From Caulobacter endophyticus (GTDB lineage Bacteria > Pseudomonadota > Alphaproteobacteria > Caulobacterales > Caulobacteraceae), in the NCBI RefSeq assembly GCF_029543245.1, contig NZ_JARQWV010000014.1, forward strand, positions 62,001-126,000: a DNA stretch of 64,000 nucleotides. Reading direction: 5' to 3'. Shown here one piece after another: positions 8,006 to 16,094 of this stretch. The number at the start of each line of letters is the position of its first letter. Position 1 is the first letter of the stretch. Below the pieces are notes generated by a model. That model was not told where the DNA came from, did not search any database, and saw nothing but the letters and a program-made list of their open reading frames with translations. A program made the position numbers and the translations under genes.

Positions 8006-8395
8006 ATGGCGGCCTCGCCTCCCACGCACCCGATCGACCGACATGTCGGCGCCATGATCCGCGCCCACCGGCGCGCCGCGGGCGTGTCGCAGGAAGAAAT
8101 GGGCGCGGCCCTGGGCCTGACCTTCCAGCAGATCCAGAAGTACGAGACCGGCGAGAACCGCATCAGCGCCTCGAAACTGGTCGAGGTGGCCCGCGCGCTG
8201 TCGCTGCCCGTTGGCGCGCTGTTCGAGGGCGTCGACGTCGTGGCCGGCGGCGGCGAAAGCCTGGTCGCCCGCTTCATGAGCCTGCGCGACGCCGCCCCGT
8301 TCATGGCCGCCGCCGTCGCCCTGCCCGAACCGGTGCGCAACGAGATCTTCCGCCTCGCAACGGTCTACATGGCCGAGGAAGCCGCGGCCTCCTGA
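8006..8395 (+). CDS. XRE-family HTH transcriptional regulator (paralogue)
   Basis: 129 aa from the ATG at 8006; only a weak GGAA precedes it. The open frame continues upstream to 7943, but that stretch does not look like this family. The HTH (about 10-65) reads LTFQQIQKYETG then NRISASKLVEVA, almost the same as the regulator at 3302-3733, so the two may bind similar sites. The C-terminal part is shorter than in the paralogue and ends in an Ala/Glu-rich helix. It is 122 nt after the Phd-PAS gene. Confidence 0.85.
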   Translation: MAASPPTHPIDRHVGAMIRAHRRAAGVSQEEMGAALGLTFQQIQKYETGENRISASKLVEVARALSLPVGALFEGVDVVAGGGESLVARFMSLRDAAPFMAAAVALPEPVRNEIFRLATVYMAEEAAAS

Positions 8396-8408
8396 GCACG
8401 GGGCGTAC

Positions 8409-8873
8409 CTAAATGATCGTCACCGAATGCGACGCCGTCAGCGCGCCGTCGAGGGTGCAGGCCGGTGATCCGGGAACGATCGTGCTCAAGAAACTGGCCG
8501 TGCTCGGTGATCCGTTCGTCCAGCCGACGGTCGTCGCCCCGGCGCAGATCGAGGGCGCGGCGAAGCCCATCCAGATCATGATCGAGGAGGTGCTGGTCGG
8601 CACGACGATCCAAGGCGTGCCGCTGGGCGTCACAAGCCAGCCGCATTGCCAACTGCCCGGCGCCACCTCCACGTCGGTGATCGTCGCGGTCGCGCCGCCG
8701 CTGGCGATATCGCCCGTCAGCCTGACGCTACAGTCGACCAACGTCGATTGAGAGATGGTGAGACTTCCATCCATCGTGAAACCCGAGACCGGGTTCGGCG
8801 TGAACGTCGCCGCCGAGGCCGAACCGGCGGCCGCCATGAGGACGGTGGCGGACAGAGCAACAACGCACTTCAT
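8409..8873 (-). CDS. Secreted protein, possibly PraA/PraB-like
   Basis: 154 aa with a clear Sec signal peptide: MKCVVALSATVLMAAAGSASA, cleavage expected after about residue 21. The mature part (TFTPNPVSGFTMDGSL onward) is rich in Ser, Thr, Gly and Val with four Cys that could form two disulphides. Small secreted proteins with this start (ATFTP...F...G.LT.S) include PraA/PraB-type proteins noted as activators of alkane oxidation; that match is from memory and weak. Convergent with the XRE gene, 13 nt apart. Function open. Confidence 0.65.
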   Translation of the reverse strand: MKCVVALSATVLMAAAGSASAATFTPNPVSGFTMDGSLTISQSTLVDCSVRLTGDIASGGATATITDVEVAPGSWQCGWLVTPSGTPWIVVPTSTSSIMIWMGFAAPSICAGATTVGWTNGSPSTASFLSTIVPGSPACTLDGALTASHSVTII

Positions 8874-9003
8874 CAGGCTTGTCTCCCCAATCGCAATTTA
8901 TCGTTTATCGGCGATATTTACATAGACTTAAGTTGCGTTGCAATTGACCGAGCGGCCACATAGGCCCGACCACCGTGGAATCAGGACGGACACCGCGCCG
9001 AAC

Positions 9004-9021
9004 GGCGGCGCAAACGCCGCC
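9004..9021. repeat. Hairpin downstream of tRNA-Met
   Basis: GGCGGCG-caaa-CGCCGCC is a perfect 7-bp stem with a 4-nt loop in the 222-nt gap between the secreted-protein gene and tRNA-Met. There is no T-tract on either strand. It may help end the minus-strand tRNA transcript; nothing else is seen in this gap. Confidence 0.35.
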
Positions 9022-9095
9022 CTCACGGACGCGCCCAAACAGCAGCAAGCGCCCGCAAAGCAGCATTAATTCAAGGAATTGTCGGGAGAAACCGT

Positions 9096-9172
9096 TGGTG
9101 GCTGGGGGCGGGATCGAACCGCCGACCTGTGGGTTATGAATCCACCGCTCTAACCATCTGAGCTACCCAGCC
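9096..9172 (-). tRNA. tRNA-Met (anticodon CAT)
   Basis: 77 nt including an encoded CCA. Acceptor stem GGCTGGG/CCCAGCC, D-arm with AGCTCAGATGGTTAGAGC, anticodon loop TTCATAA, and T-arm with GGTTCGATCCC. The CAT anticodon could be elongator Met, initiator Met or lysidine-modified Ile. The acceptor starts with a paired G1-C72, which argues against the initiator, and the overall form resembles alphaproteobacterial elongator tRNA-Met. Confidence 0.9.
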
Positions 9173-9214
9173 GCCGAAGCGGAGCGGGCTTATAAGCGCA
9201 AACCGGGGCGGGCT

Positions 9215-10264
9215 TCAAGCCCGGTTTGCGATCTCATCCACAACTGCGCTCAAACGCCTGGCCAGACTGTCGGGACCATAGTCGGCCAGCACGTCGGCGC
9301 GCGCCTTGCGACCAAAGCCCACGGCGGCGGCGGGATCGGCGATCAGGTCGGCCAGGGCGTCGGCCAGGGCGGCGGCGTCGCCGGGCGGCAGCAGGCGGCC
9401 GCTGGCGCCCTCGACGATCATTTCGTCAGGCCCGGGAATGGCGCTGGCGGCGACGGGCAGGCCGACGGCCATGGCCTCCAGCAGCACCAGCGGGAAGCCC
9501 TCCTGGTAGGACGGGAAGGCGAAGAGGTCGCCCGTGGCCAGGAAAGCCGAGGCGTCGCGCCAGCCGACCAGCCGCACGCGGTCGCCCAGGCCGTGCTCGG
9601 CGATCAGGCCCTCGAGCTTGCCGCGCTCGTCGCCCTCGCCGGCGATCTCGACCTCGAACGAGAGACCGCGGTCACGCAGGAGCGCGGCGGCGGCGACCAG
9701 CACGTCGAAGCCCTTCTTGGGGTGCAGGCGGCCGGCGGCGACGATGCGCGGCGGCCGGCCGGGGTCGGCGAACGGCTGGGCCAGCACCGTCGGGATCTTC
9801 ACGGCGTTGGGCACGAAGTGCACGCGGCTTGCCGGGACGCCCCGCTCGACCGCCAGCTCGGCCAGGTGGCGACCTACGCAGATATAGTCGGTGCGAGTGG
9901 TCTCGATGTCGAACACCGGCTTGTGCACGCAGATCGCCAGGCGGGCGGACTTCGGCGCGGCCTTCTCGAACAGGCGCGCCGGGCGCTGGCCATGGCTGAG
10001 GATGATCGCCGGCTTCACCGCCCGCACGATCCGGCGGGCCGCGCCCAGGGTCAGGGGGTCCCAGTCGGTATGGGCGGGCATCGACAGCAGCGGCGGGGTG
10101 CGGCCGCTCTGCGCCTTGGCCACCGCGCCGCCGCCCCTGACCACGCCGGCGCAGATCCCGCCCCGGCGCGCGGCCCAGGCCTCGAGGATCGGCTGGTAGT
10201 CGAGGAAAACCTGCTCCAGTCCGCCCAGACCCTTGCCCAGCATGGCGTGCAGGATGGCGGTCAA
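9215..10264 (-). CDS. Glycosyltransferase family 4 protein
   Basis: 349 aa, two Rossmann-like halves of the GT-B fold. The N-terminal half has [14 protein letters not shown], the glycine-rich acceptor-side loop; the C-terminal half has [15 protein letters not shown] and the donor-binding E-x7-E motif in [13 protein letters not shown]. The family transfers sugars from nucleotide-sugars, retaining configuration, often in lipopolysaccharide or exopolysaccharide assembly. No signal peptide; a cytoplasmic or membrane-associated enzyme. It is alone, 42 nt from tRNA-Met. The substrate cannot be told. Confidence 0.88.
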   Translation of the reverse strand: MTAILHAMLGKGLGGLEQVFLDYQPILEAWAARRGGICAGVVRGGGAVAKAQSGRTPPLLSMPAHTDWDPLTLGAARRIVRAVKPAIILSHGQRPARLFEKAAPKSARLAICVHKPVFDIETTRTDYICVGRHLAELAVERGVPASRVHFVPNAVKIPTVLAQPFADPGRPPRIVAAGRLHPKKGFDVLVAAAALLRDRGLSFEVEIAGEGDERGKLEGLIAEHGLGDRVRLVGWRDASAFLATGDLFAFPSYQEGFPLVLLEAMAVGLPVAASAIPGPDEMIVEGASGRLLPPGDAAALADALADLIADPAAAVGFGRKARADVLADYGPDSLARRLSAVVDEIANRA

Positions 10265-10393
10265 GGGCGGGCTCCGGGAAAGACGAGGGGAAGCGGCGGA
10301 AACTTCCCCGCGCCGCTCGCGGTGTCAATGGAGGGAGAGAAATGGGCCCCTCCCCCCTCGCCCGTGGGAGGAAAAGCCGGTTATGGTCGCTCC

Positions 10394-11641
10394 ATGCGCT
10401 CTTCATTGCTCTTCGCCGCCTCCGCCCTGCTCGCCATCGCCGCCTGCGGCCCCGGCGAGGCTCAAGACAGCAGCGCCCCGGCCGTGACGGCCGACGGCGG
10501 CCCCGTGGAGACGCGCCCCGCCAACGCGCCCGACCAGAAACCCGCCTTCGCCGGCCAGACCCGCGCGCCCCTCAAGGCCGCCGGCGTCGAGTACCAAGTG
10601 CAGGTCGTGGCCAAGGGGCTGGACCACCCGTGGGCCATAGCCTTCCTGCCCGACGGCTCGGCCCTGGTCACCGAGAAGTCGGCCGGCCGCCTGCGGGTGC
10701 TGGGCAAGGACGGCAAGCTGTCGGCGGCCGTCGCCGGTCTGCCGGCGGTGGACGCCAACGGCCAGGGCGGCCTGCTGGGCCTGGCGATCGACCCGAACTA
10801 CGCGGAAAACGGCCTCGTCTACTGGAGCTATGCCGAGCCCCGCGACGGCGGCAACGGCACGGCCGTGGCCCGCGGCAAGCTGGTTGCGGGCGCCGCGCCC
10901 AAGGTCGAGAACGTCCAGGTCATCTGGCGCCAGACCCCCACCCTGGCCTCGTCGCTGCACTTCGGCGGCCGCCTGGTGTTCGCCCGCGACGGCAATCTCT
11001 TCATCACCACCGGCGAGCGCTCGATCCTCGAAGGCCGCCGCCAGGCCCAGCACCTCGACGGCACGCTGGGCAAGGTGGTGCGGATCAAGCCCGACGGCGC
11101 GATCCCGGCCGACAACCCCTATGTCGGCCAGGCCGGGGCCAAGCCCGAGATCTGGTCGATCGGCCACCGCAACCTGCAATCGGCCGCCATCAATCCCAAG
11201 ACCGGCGAGTTGTGGACCGTCGAGCACGGCGCCAAGGGCGGCGACGAGCTGAACATCCCCCGCGCCGGCAAGAACTACGGCTGGCCGTCGATCACCTACG
11301 GCGAGGAATATTCCGGCAAGCCGATAGGCGAAGGGATCACCGCCAAGGAAGGCCTGGAGCAGCCGATCTACTACTGGGATCCGGTGATCGCGCCCTCGGG
11401 CATGGCCTTCTACGAAGGCGCCCTCTTCCCGGCCTGGAAGGGCAGCCTGCTGGTCGGCTCGCTGAAGGAGCATCACATCGCCCGCCTGACGCTGGACGGC
11501 GACAAGGTGGTCGGCGAGGAGCGCATCGCCGTCGAGTTCGGCGAGCGTATCCGCGACGTCGTGGTGGGACCCGACGGCGCCGTCTGGGCCGTGACCGACG
11601 AGGACGACGGCAAGGTGATCCGGATCGCGCCGAAGGGCTGA
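10394..11641 (+). CDS. PQQ-dependent sugar dehydrogenase, lipoprotein
   Basis: 415 aa from the ATG at 10394, which gives a proper lipoprotein signal: [18 protein letters not shown], lipobox IAAC, lipidated Cys18. Longer upstream in-frame starts would bury it. The mature part is a six-bladed beta-propeller of the glucose/sorbosone dehydrogenase family (soluble aldose sugar dehydrogenase): [52 protein letters not shown] and GKNYGWP are the family blocks holding PQQ and Ca2+. It probably oxidises aldoses in the periplasm, feeding electrons to the respiratory chain. No pqq biosynthesis gene is in the window. Confidence 0.9.
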   Translation: MRSSLLFAASALLAIAACGPGEAQDSSAPAVTADGGPVETRPANAPDQKPAFAGQTRAPLKAAGVEYQVQVVAKGLDHPWAIAFLPDGSALVTEKSAGRLRVLGKDGKLSAAVAGLPAVDANGQGGLLGLAIDPNYAENGLVYWSYAEPRDGGNGTAVARGKLVAGAAPKVENVQVIWRQTPTLASSLHFGGRLVFARDGNLFITTGERSILEGRRQAQHLDGTLGKVVRIKPDGAIPADNPYVGQAGAKPEIWSIGHRNLQSAAINPKTGELWTVEHGAKGGDELNIPRAGKNYGWPSITYGEEYSGKPIGEGITAKEGLEQPIYYWDPVIAPSGMAFYEGALFPAWKGSLLVGSLKEHHIARLTLDGDKVVGEERIAVEFGERIRDVVVGPDGAVWAVTDEDDGKVIRIAPKG

Positions 11642-11665
11642 GGCCGGCCCTCGGCCGGCTTCGCG

Positions 11666-12034
11666 TCAGTCCACGTCGCGGCGGGCGCGCCAGGCCTTGC
11701 GGGCCTCCGAGGGCTTGCCCTTGACCAGGGCGCCGGCCGCGAGGCCTGCCAGGAACGACGCGGTGGGATGGGCCAGGATGATGTCGGCCACCCGCTCCTC
11801 GATGGGGGCCTTGCGCTCCCTGGCCTGCTGGTTGGACTGGGCCAGGGCCCAGACCGCCACCACCGCCGCGGCGATGGCCGCCACTATGGCGTGGGCCCAG
11901 GCCGCCCCGACCAGCGCAGCCAGGAAGGCGAAGACCGCCATCGCGCCCGACACCGCCGCGATCGCCGCGGCCATGACCAGGCCCGCGCCGCGCACCAGGC
12001 GCGAAGTCAGCCTGTCGATGAAATCGTCCACCAT
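11666..12034 (-). CDS. Small membrane protein (holin-like/DUF type)
   Basis: 122 aa. Two hydrophobic Ala/Val-rich helices (about 17-42 and 45-64) are followed by a polar stretch and a third weak hydrophobic segment (HPTASFLAGLAAGALV). A basic tail (RKAWRARRD) follows. It resembles the small proteins often labelled phage-holin-family or YqjD-like membrane proteins, without a specific motif. It stands alone between convergent sugar dehydrogenase and the LhgO-like gene. Function unknown. Confidence 0.65.
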   Translation of the reverse strand: MVDDFIDRLTSRLVRGAGLVMAAAIAAVSGAMAVFAFLAALVGAAWAHAIVAAIAAAVVAVWALAQSNQQARERKAPIEERVADIILAHPTASFLAGLAAGALVKGKPSEARKAWRARRDVD

Positions 12035-12087
12035 CGCCCTCTCCGTCGAACAGCCTTCGGAGCTAACGCACGAAGCGGGGATTGGTG

Positions 12088-13209
12088 TCAGCCAGCCGAC
12101 TCAAGCAGATCGGCCACCGCTTCGCCGATGGCCAGGCTGCTGGTCAGGCCGGGGCTTTCGATTCCGAACAGCGCCACCAGGCCGATCAGGCCGTGGCTGT
12201 CTGCGCCGCGCAGCTGGAAATCCGGCTGCGGTTCATCGGGGCCATGGATCTTAGGGCGCACGCCGGCGTAGTCCGGGGTGAGCGCCCCGTCGGGCAGGCC
12301 CGGCCAGAACTTGCGGATATAGGCGGCGAAGGCCTGCGCCCGGGCCGGGTCCACCGAATAGTCCGGCGCCGGCACGTACTCCAGGTCGGGTCCGAACACC
12401 GCCTGGCCGCCCATGTCATTGCGGTAATGGGTGCCCAGCGCCCCGTGGATCGGCGGCGGATATACGAGGCGCTGGAACGGCGCCTTGCCCATCAGGCGGA
12501 AATAGACGCCCTTGCCATAATGGGCCTTCGGGATCTGCTCTTTCGGGAAGCCCTCGATGCGGTCCGCCACGTCCTGCGCCGACAGCCCCGGGGCGGTGAC
12601 CAGCAGGCGACAGGTCAGGGTCGTGGGCTCGGCGCCGCCGGCCCGCACAGAAAAGCCGCCGCCCTCCAGCGGGGCCGCGCCCTCGAAGGGCGTGCCGATC
12701 ACCACCGCACCGCCGGCAGCCTCGATCTCGCCGTGCAGGGCCAGCATGTAGTCGTGACTGGCGAAGACCCCGCTCTCGGGCGACAGCAGGGCGGCGTGGG
12801 CGTTGAGGCCCGGCTCCAGCGCCACGGCCTGCGCGCCGGACAGTCGCTCCATGCCCTCGACGTCGTTGGCCAGGGCCTGGTCCCAGATGGCGTCCAGGCG
12901 GGCGACCTCGTCGTCGCTGGTGGCCACCACCAGCTTGCCGCACTTCTTGTAGGCGACCTTGTGGGCGTCGAGGAACGCATAGAGCCGCCGGCGGCCCTGC
13001 ACGCACAGCCGCGCCTTCAGCGAACCGGTGGGATAGTAGAGCCCGCCGTGGATCACCTCGGAATTGCGCGACGACACGCCCTGGCCGATGTGCCCCTCGG
13101 CCTCCAGCACCGCCACCACAAGGCCCCGCTGCGACAGCGCATAGCCGCAGGCCAGCCCCACGGCGCCCGCGCCGACCACGACGGCGTCGAAATCGAAGTC
13201 TTGGGTCAT
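12088..13209 (-). CDS. FAD-dependent oxidoreductase, L-2-hydroxyglutarate dehydrogenase-like
   Basis: 373 aa, a DAO-family flavoprotein. The N-terminus has the FAD-binding VVVGAGAVGLACGYAL. The block SSRNSEVIHGGLYYPTGSLK is typical of LhgO/L2HGDH, and the C-terminus has the FAD-closing GLTSSLAIGEAVADLL. LhgO oxidises L-2-hydroxyglutarate to 2-oxoglutarate, passing electrons to quinone at the membrane. It overlaps by 4 nt the start-proximal end of a ParE-type toxin gene upstream on the same strand, so it may be co-transcribed with the toxin-antitoxin pair, which would be unusual company. Confidence 0.85.
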   Translation of the reverse strand: MTQDFDFDAVVVGAGAVGLACGYALSQRGLVVAVLEAEGHIGQGVSSRNSEVIHGGLYYPTGSLKARLCVQGRRRLYAFLDAHKVAYKKCGKLVVATSDDEVARLDAIWDQALANDVEGMERLSGAQAVALEPGLNAHAALLSPESGVFASHDYMLALHGEIEAAGGAVVIGTPFEGAAPLEGGGFSVRAGGAEPTTLTCRLLVTAPGLSAQDVADRIEGFPKEQIPKAHYGKGVYFRLMGKAPFQRLVYPPPIHGALGTHYRNDMGGQAVFGPDLEYVPAPDYSVDPARAQAFAAYIRKFWPGLPDGALTPDYAGVRPKIHGPDEPQPDFQLRGADSHGLIGLVALFGIESPGLTSSLAIGEAVADLLESAG

Positions 13210-13493
13210 CTGATGATCTTTGGCAGTCGCGCGCCGTGGATGACGCGCTCGACGAACACGGCCTTATTGGAAACGCGGTAGAGAAGGATGTAGGGCCTGA
13301 CAGACAGGCCTCGGACACCCTCGCCGTAGACGGGCGTCAGCGGAGCCATCTCGGGCGTCTCGCACAGAGCCTGAGCGCTATCGATCAATCGGGCGACAAA
13401 GCGTCGGGCCGCGATAGGACGATCGGCGGCAATCCAGTCGCCGATACCGATAAGGTCGAGTTCCGCACGCCGCGAAAACCGAAGACGCCTCAA
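13206..13493 (-). CDS. RelE/ParE-family toxin
   Basis: 95 aa, the usual ParE length. It starts with RLRFSRRAELDLIGIGDWIA and ends with VERVIHGAR, the beta-strand pattern of the RelE/ParE fold; IHGAR is common near the C-terminus of this family. ParE-type toxins poison gyrase, while RelE types cleave mRNA; this one looks ParE-like. It overlaps the antitoxin gene by 4 nt (ATGA), the standard arrangement. Confidence 0.88.
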   Translation of the reverse strand: MRRLRFSRRAELDLIGIGDWIAADRPIAARRFVARLIDSAQALCETPEMAPLTPVYGEGVRGLSVRPYILLYRVSNKAVFVERVIHGARLPKIIR

Positions 13494-13765
13494 TCCTCGC
13501 CCTCGCCGTAGCGCTGGCGCAGCCTCGCGAATACTGCCTCGGCATCCTGGTAGTCGTCTTCGGCGATCGACCTGTCGATGGAACGTCGAACCGCTTCGAC
13601 ATCGTCCGTAACGCCGAATTCGAGACGGTCGGCCAAGGCCTGCGCTGCGACAAACACCGCTTCGCTCACGCTTTCGAACTGGCCATCCTCGACGGCCGGG
13701 CGGAACCGTTCGGCGAGAGTCGGCGGGATGAAGTGCCTATCGGGATGTCGAACGGGCTTGTTCAT
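13490..13765 (-). CDS. ParD-like antitoxin
   Basis: 91 aa from the ATG at 13765. Residues about 14-50 (TLAERFRPAVEDGQFESVSE then AVFVAAQAL) fit a ribbon-helix-helix DNA-binding domain of ParD type, and the acidic C-terminal half (AEDDYQDAEAVF) would wrap the toxin. Antitoxin first, then overlapping toxin. The module is probably repressed by its own complex at the promoter between 13766 and the divergent permease gene. Confidence 0.85.
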   Translation of the reverse strand: MNKPVRHPDRHFIPPTLAERFRPAVEDGQFESVSEAVFVAAQALADRLEFGVTDDVEAVRRSIDRSIAEDDYQDAEAVFARLRQRYGEGED

Positions 13766-13867
13766 GGCCCCAAGCCTACCACGCCCTGCTCGGCACGCCA
13801 CCGCCCGAGCGGCAGAACCCCGGCGCATCCCTCGCGTTGCCTTCAAGGACACGAGGAAGCCTCGCCG

Positions 13868-15226
13868 ATGACAGATCAGACCGCCGCCGCACCGCCCCGG
13901 CAGGAGCTCGTCCGAGCCATCGGACCGATGCAGATGACGCTCTATGCGGCCGGCAGCATGATGGGCGCGGGCATCTACGGCCTCATCGGCAAGGCGGCCG
14001 GCCAGGTCGGCGCGATGGTCTGGGCCTCGTTCCTGGTGGCGCTGGTCGCCGCCCTGCTGACGGGACTGTCCTATGCCTGCCTGGCGTCGCGCTATCCCCG
14101 GGCCGGGGGAGCCGCCTATGTCACCCATCGGGCCTTCGACCGGGGTCTGCTGACCCACCTCGTCGGCATGGCCACCGCCTGCTCGGGCCTGACCTCGATC
14201 GCCGCCGGCGCCTGGGTGATCGGCGAGAACCTCAATACCTTCGCGCCGCTGGCGGCGGCGCCGCCGGTCGTGATCGCCCTGGCCTACGCCCTGCTGATGG
14301 CCGGGATCGTCTTCCGGGGCATCAAGGAGTCGATCTGGGCCAATCTCGTCTGCACCTTCGTCGAGGCCGGCGGCCTGCTGCTGGTGATCGTGGTCGGCGC
14401 GCGGTTCTGGGGGACGCAGGACCTGTTCGAGGTCCCTGCCCCGTCGCAAGGCGCGTCGACCGGGCTGGTTCCCCTGCTGATCGTCCAAGGCGCAGCCCTG
14501 ACCTTCTTCGCTTTCGTCGGCTTCGAGGACTCGATCAATGTCGGCGAGGAGGTGAAGAACCCGCGCCGCGACCTGCCTCTGGGCATCCTGCTGGCCATGG
14601 GGATCACCGCCCTGCTGTACATCGGCGTGGCGATCACCGCCGTTTCGGTGGTTCCCTGGCGCGAGTTGGGCGAGGCCAAGGCCCCGCTGGCCCACGTGAT
14701 GACCACCGCAGCGCCGTGGCTGCCGGGCTGGGCCTTCGTGGTCATCACGGTCTTCGCCGTCGCCAACAGCGCGTTGGTCAACTACGTCACCGCCTCGCGG
14801 CTGCTCTACGGCATGGCCCGCGACGGACGCCTGCCCGCACCGCTGTCGAAGGTGCACACCACCCGCAAGACGCCGCACGTGGCCATACTGGTGCTGCTGG
14901 CGATCATCGTGGTGCTGGTCCTGTCGGGCGGCGTCGCCCAGTTGGGCGAGGCCACGACCCTGCTGCTGCTGGCGGTGTTCACCGTGGTCAACCTTGCCCT
15001 GCTGGTCCTTCGCAAGCGCCCGGGCGAAAGGAAGGGCGCCTTCGAGCCGCCGGCCTTCGTGCCGACCCTGGGTGCGATCGTCTGCCTGGGGCTGATCGTC
15101 GTGCGCGTCAGCACCGGCGCCCTGGCCGCGCCCCTGACGGCGGGGGCGCTTCTGCTGGCGGCGCTGGCGCTCTATGCGCTGATGAAAGGAAGGGCGAACG
15201 CCGAGTCAGGCTCGCCGGAACGTTGA
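13868..15226 (+). CDS. APC-family amino acid permease
   Basis: 452 aa with about 12 hydrophobic segments. The first helix carries the APC substrate motif GSMMGAGIYGLIG, and later GFEDSINVGEEVKNPRRDLP is the conserved cytoplasmic loop after helix 6. An AGGAAG precedes the ATG. It is an inner-membrane transporter, probably driven by proton symport or exchange; the substrate is not predictable. It is divergent from the ParD/ParE pair and 42 nt upstream of a frameshifted secreted-protein gene. Confidence 0.88.
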   Translation: MTDQTAAAPPRQELVRAIGPMQMTLYAAGSMMGAGIYGLIGKAAGQVGAMVWASFLVALVAALLTGLSYACLASRYPRAGGAAYVTHRAFDRGLLTHLVGMATACSGLTSIAAGAWVIGENLNTFAPLAAAPPVVIALAYALLMAGIVFRGIKESIWANLVCTFVEAGGLLLVIVVGARFWGTQDLFEVPAPSQGASTGLVPLLIVQGAALTFFAFVGFEDSINVGEEVKNPRRDLPLGILLAMGITALLYIGVAITAVSVVPWRELGEAKAPLAHVMTTAAPWLPGWAFVVITVFAVANSALVNYVTASRLLYGMARDGRLPAPLSKVHTTRKTPHVAILVLLAIIVVLVLSGGVAQLGEATTLLLLAVFTVVNLALLVLRKRPGERKGAFEPPAFVPTLGAIVCLGLIVVRVSTGALAAPLTAGALLLAALALYALMKGRANAESGSPER

Positions 15227-15268
15227 GCGTCGCGACGAACCCGGCCATAAGGGCGCGGGGGATTTTCC

Positions 15269-16079
15269 ATGACCGCGACGACACCTTTTCTCGCCCTGCT
15301 GATGGGCCTCGCCGTCGCCGGCTCCGTCGCAGCCGAGCCTGCGCCCCCGTCCAGGGAGCTCGTCGACGGCGTCGTGTGGCAGCGCAAGCCCAGCGCCAAC
15401 GACATGTCCAACTATTATCCCGATCGAGCCCAAAGGCGGGATCTGGGCGGCTGGGCCCTGCTGCGCTGTCGTGTTCAAGCCGATGGCTATCTGGAGGCCT
15501 GCCGCGCCCCAGTGTCGTTCCCCAAGGGCGAAAACTTCGACGATATGGCCCTGAAGCTGGCTGACAAGTTCCGCATGGCGTCCACCACCGAGGACGGGCA
15601 GGCGGTCGCGGGCGCGATGATCACCATTCCGATCACGCTGTTGACCCCGAGCGGGCGAAACAATCCTCGGCTTCCCATGCCCGATCTGGGGCGCGATCCT
15701 GGTCCCCGATCCGGAGGGGATAATGCCCTGCGACTTCGACAACCGGACCGCGGCCCAGTGCGCCGTGCACGGGCTAAGCTGGAAGACCATGCCGACCGTC
15801 GGCCTCTTCGGCCCGCTCGCGGCGGCCATCGGCCCGGAGAACGGTCTGGCCAACCTGCAATGCACCGCCAAGGCCGGCAAGCTTATCGACTGCCGCGCCA
15901 TGGGCGACAGCCTGACCCAGGCGGGCCGCGACGCGATGCTGTCGCTCGCGCCGCGCTACGCCCCGCCCGAGCGCACCTGGAACGGTCAGAAAGTGGACGG
16001 CCGTCAGGTGATCGCCATCTTCGACTGGGCGGCCCTGAACGCGACCTACGCTCCACTCTACAACGACGCGCCGAACTAG
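15269..16079 (+). pseudogene. TonB-C-like secreted protein gene, frameshifted
   Basis: The first part (15269 to about 15691) encodes a signal peptide (MTATTPFLALLMGLAVAGSVAA) and a TonB C-terminal-like domain (GGWALLRCRVQADGYLEACR, later FRMASTTEDGQAVAGAMI). The second part (about 15689-16079) continues in another frame, including MPCDFDNRTAAQCAVHGLSW. Removing one G from the GGGG run at 15688-15691 joins them smoothly (PDLGAILVPDPEG) into one protein of about 269 aa. Either a real single-base frameshift or a sequencing error. Energy-transducing TonB-like domains bind outer-membrane receptors; here the lack of an N-terminal TM anchor makes the role unclear. Confidence 0.75.
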
Positions 16080-16094
16080 AGACTCGGGAGGGCC

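Noticed and set aside
9593..10393. Long open frame ahead of the sugar dehydrogenase, in frame with it
   Set aside because: It is the shadow of the minus-strand GT4 gene; the lipoprotein signal peptide at 10394 fixes the real start.
11666..12034. Holin-like membrane protein as a sign of a prophage
   Set aside because: No phage structural, lysis or integrase genes nearby; small two-helix proteins of this kind are common in chromosomes.
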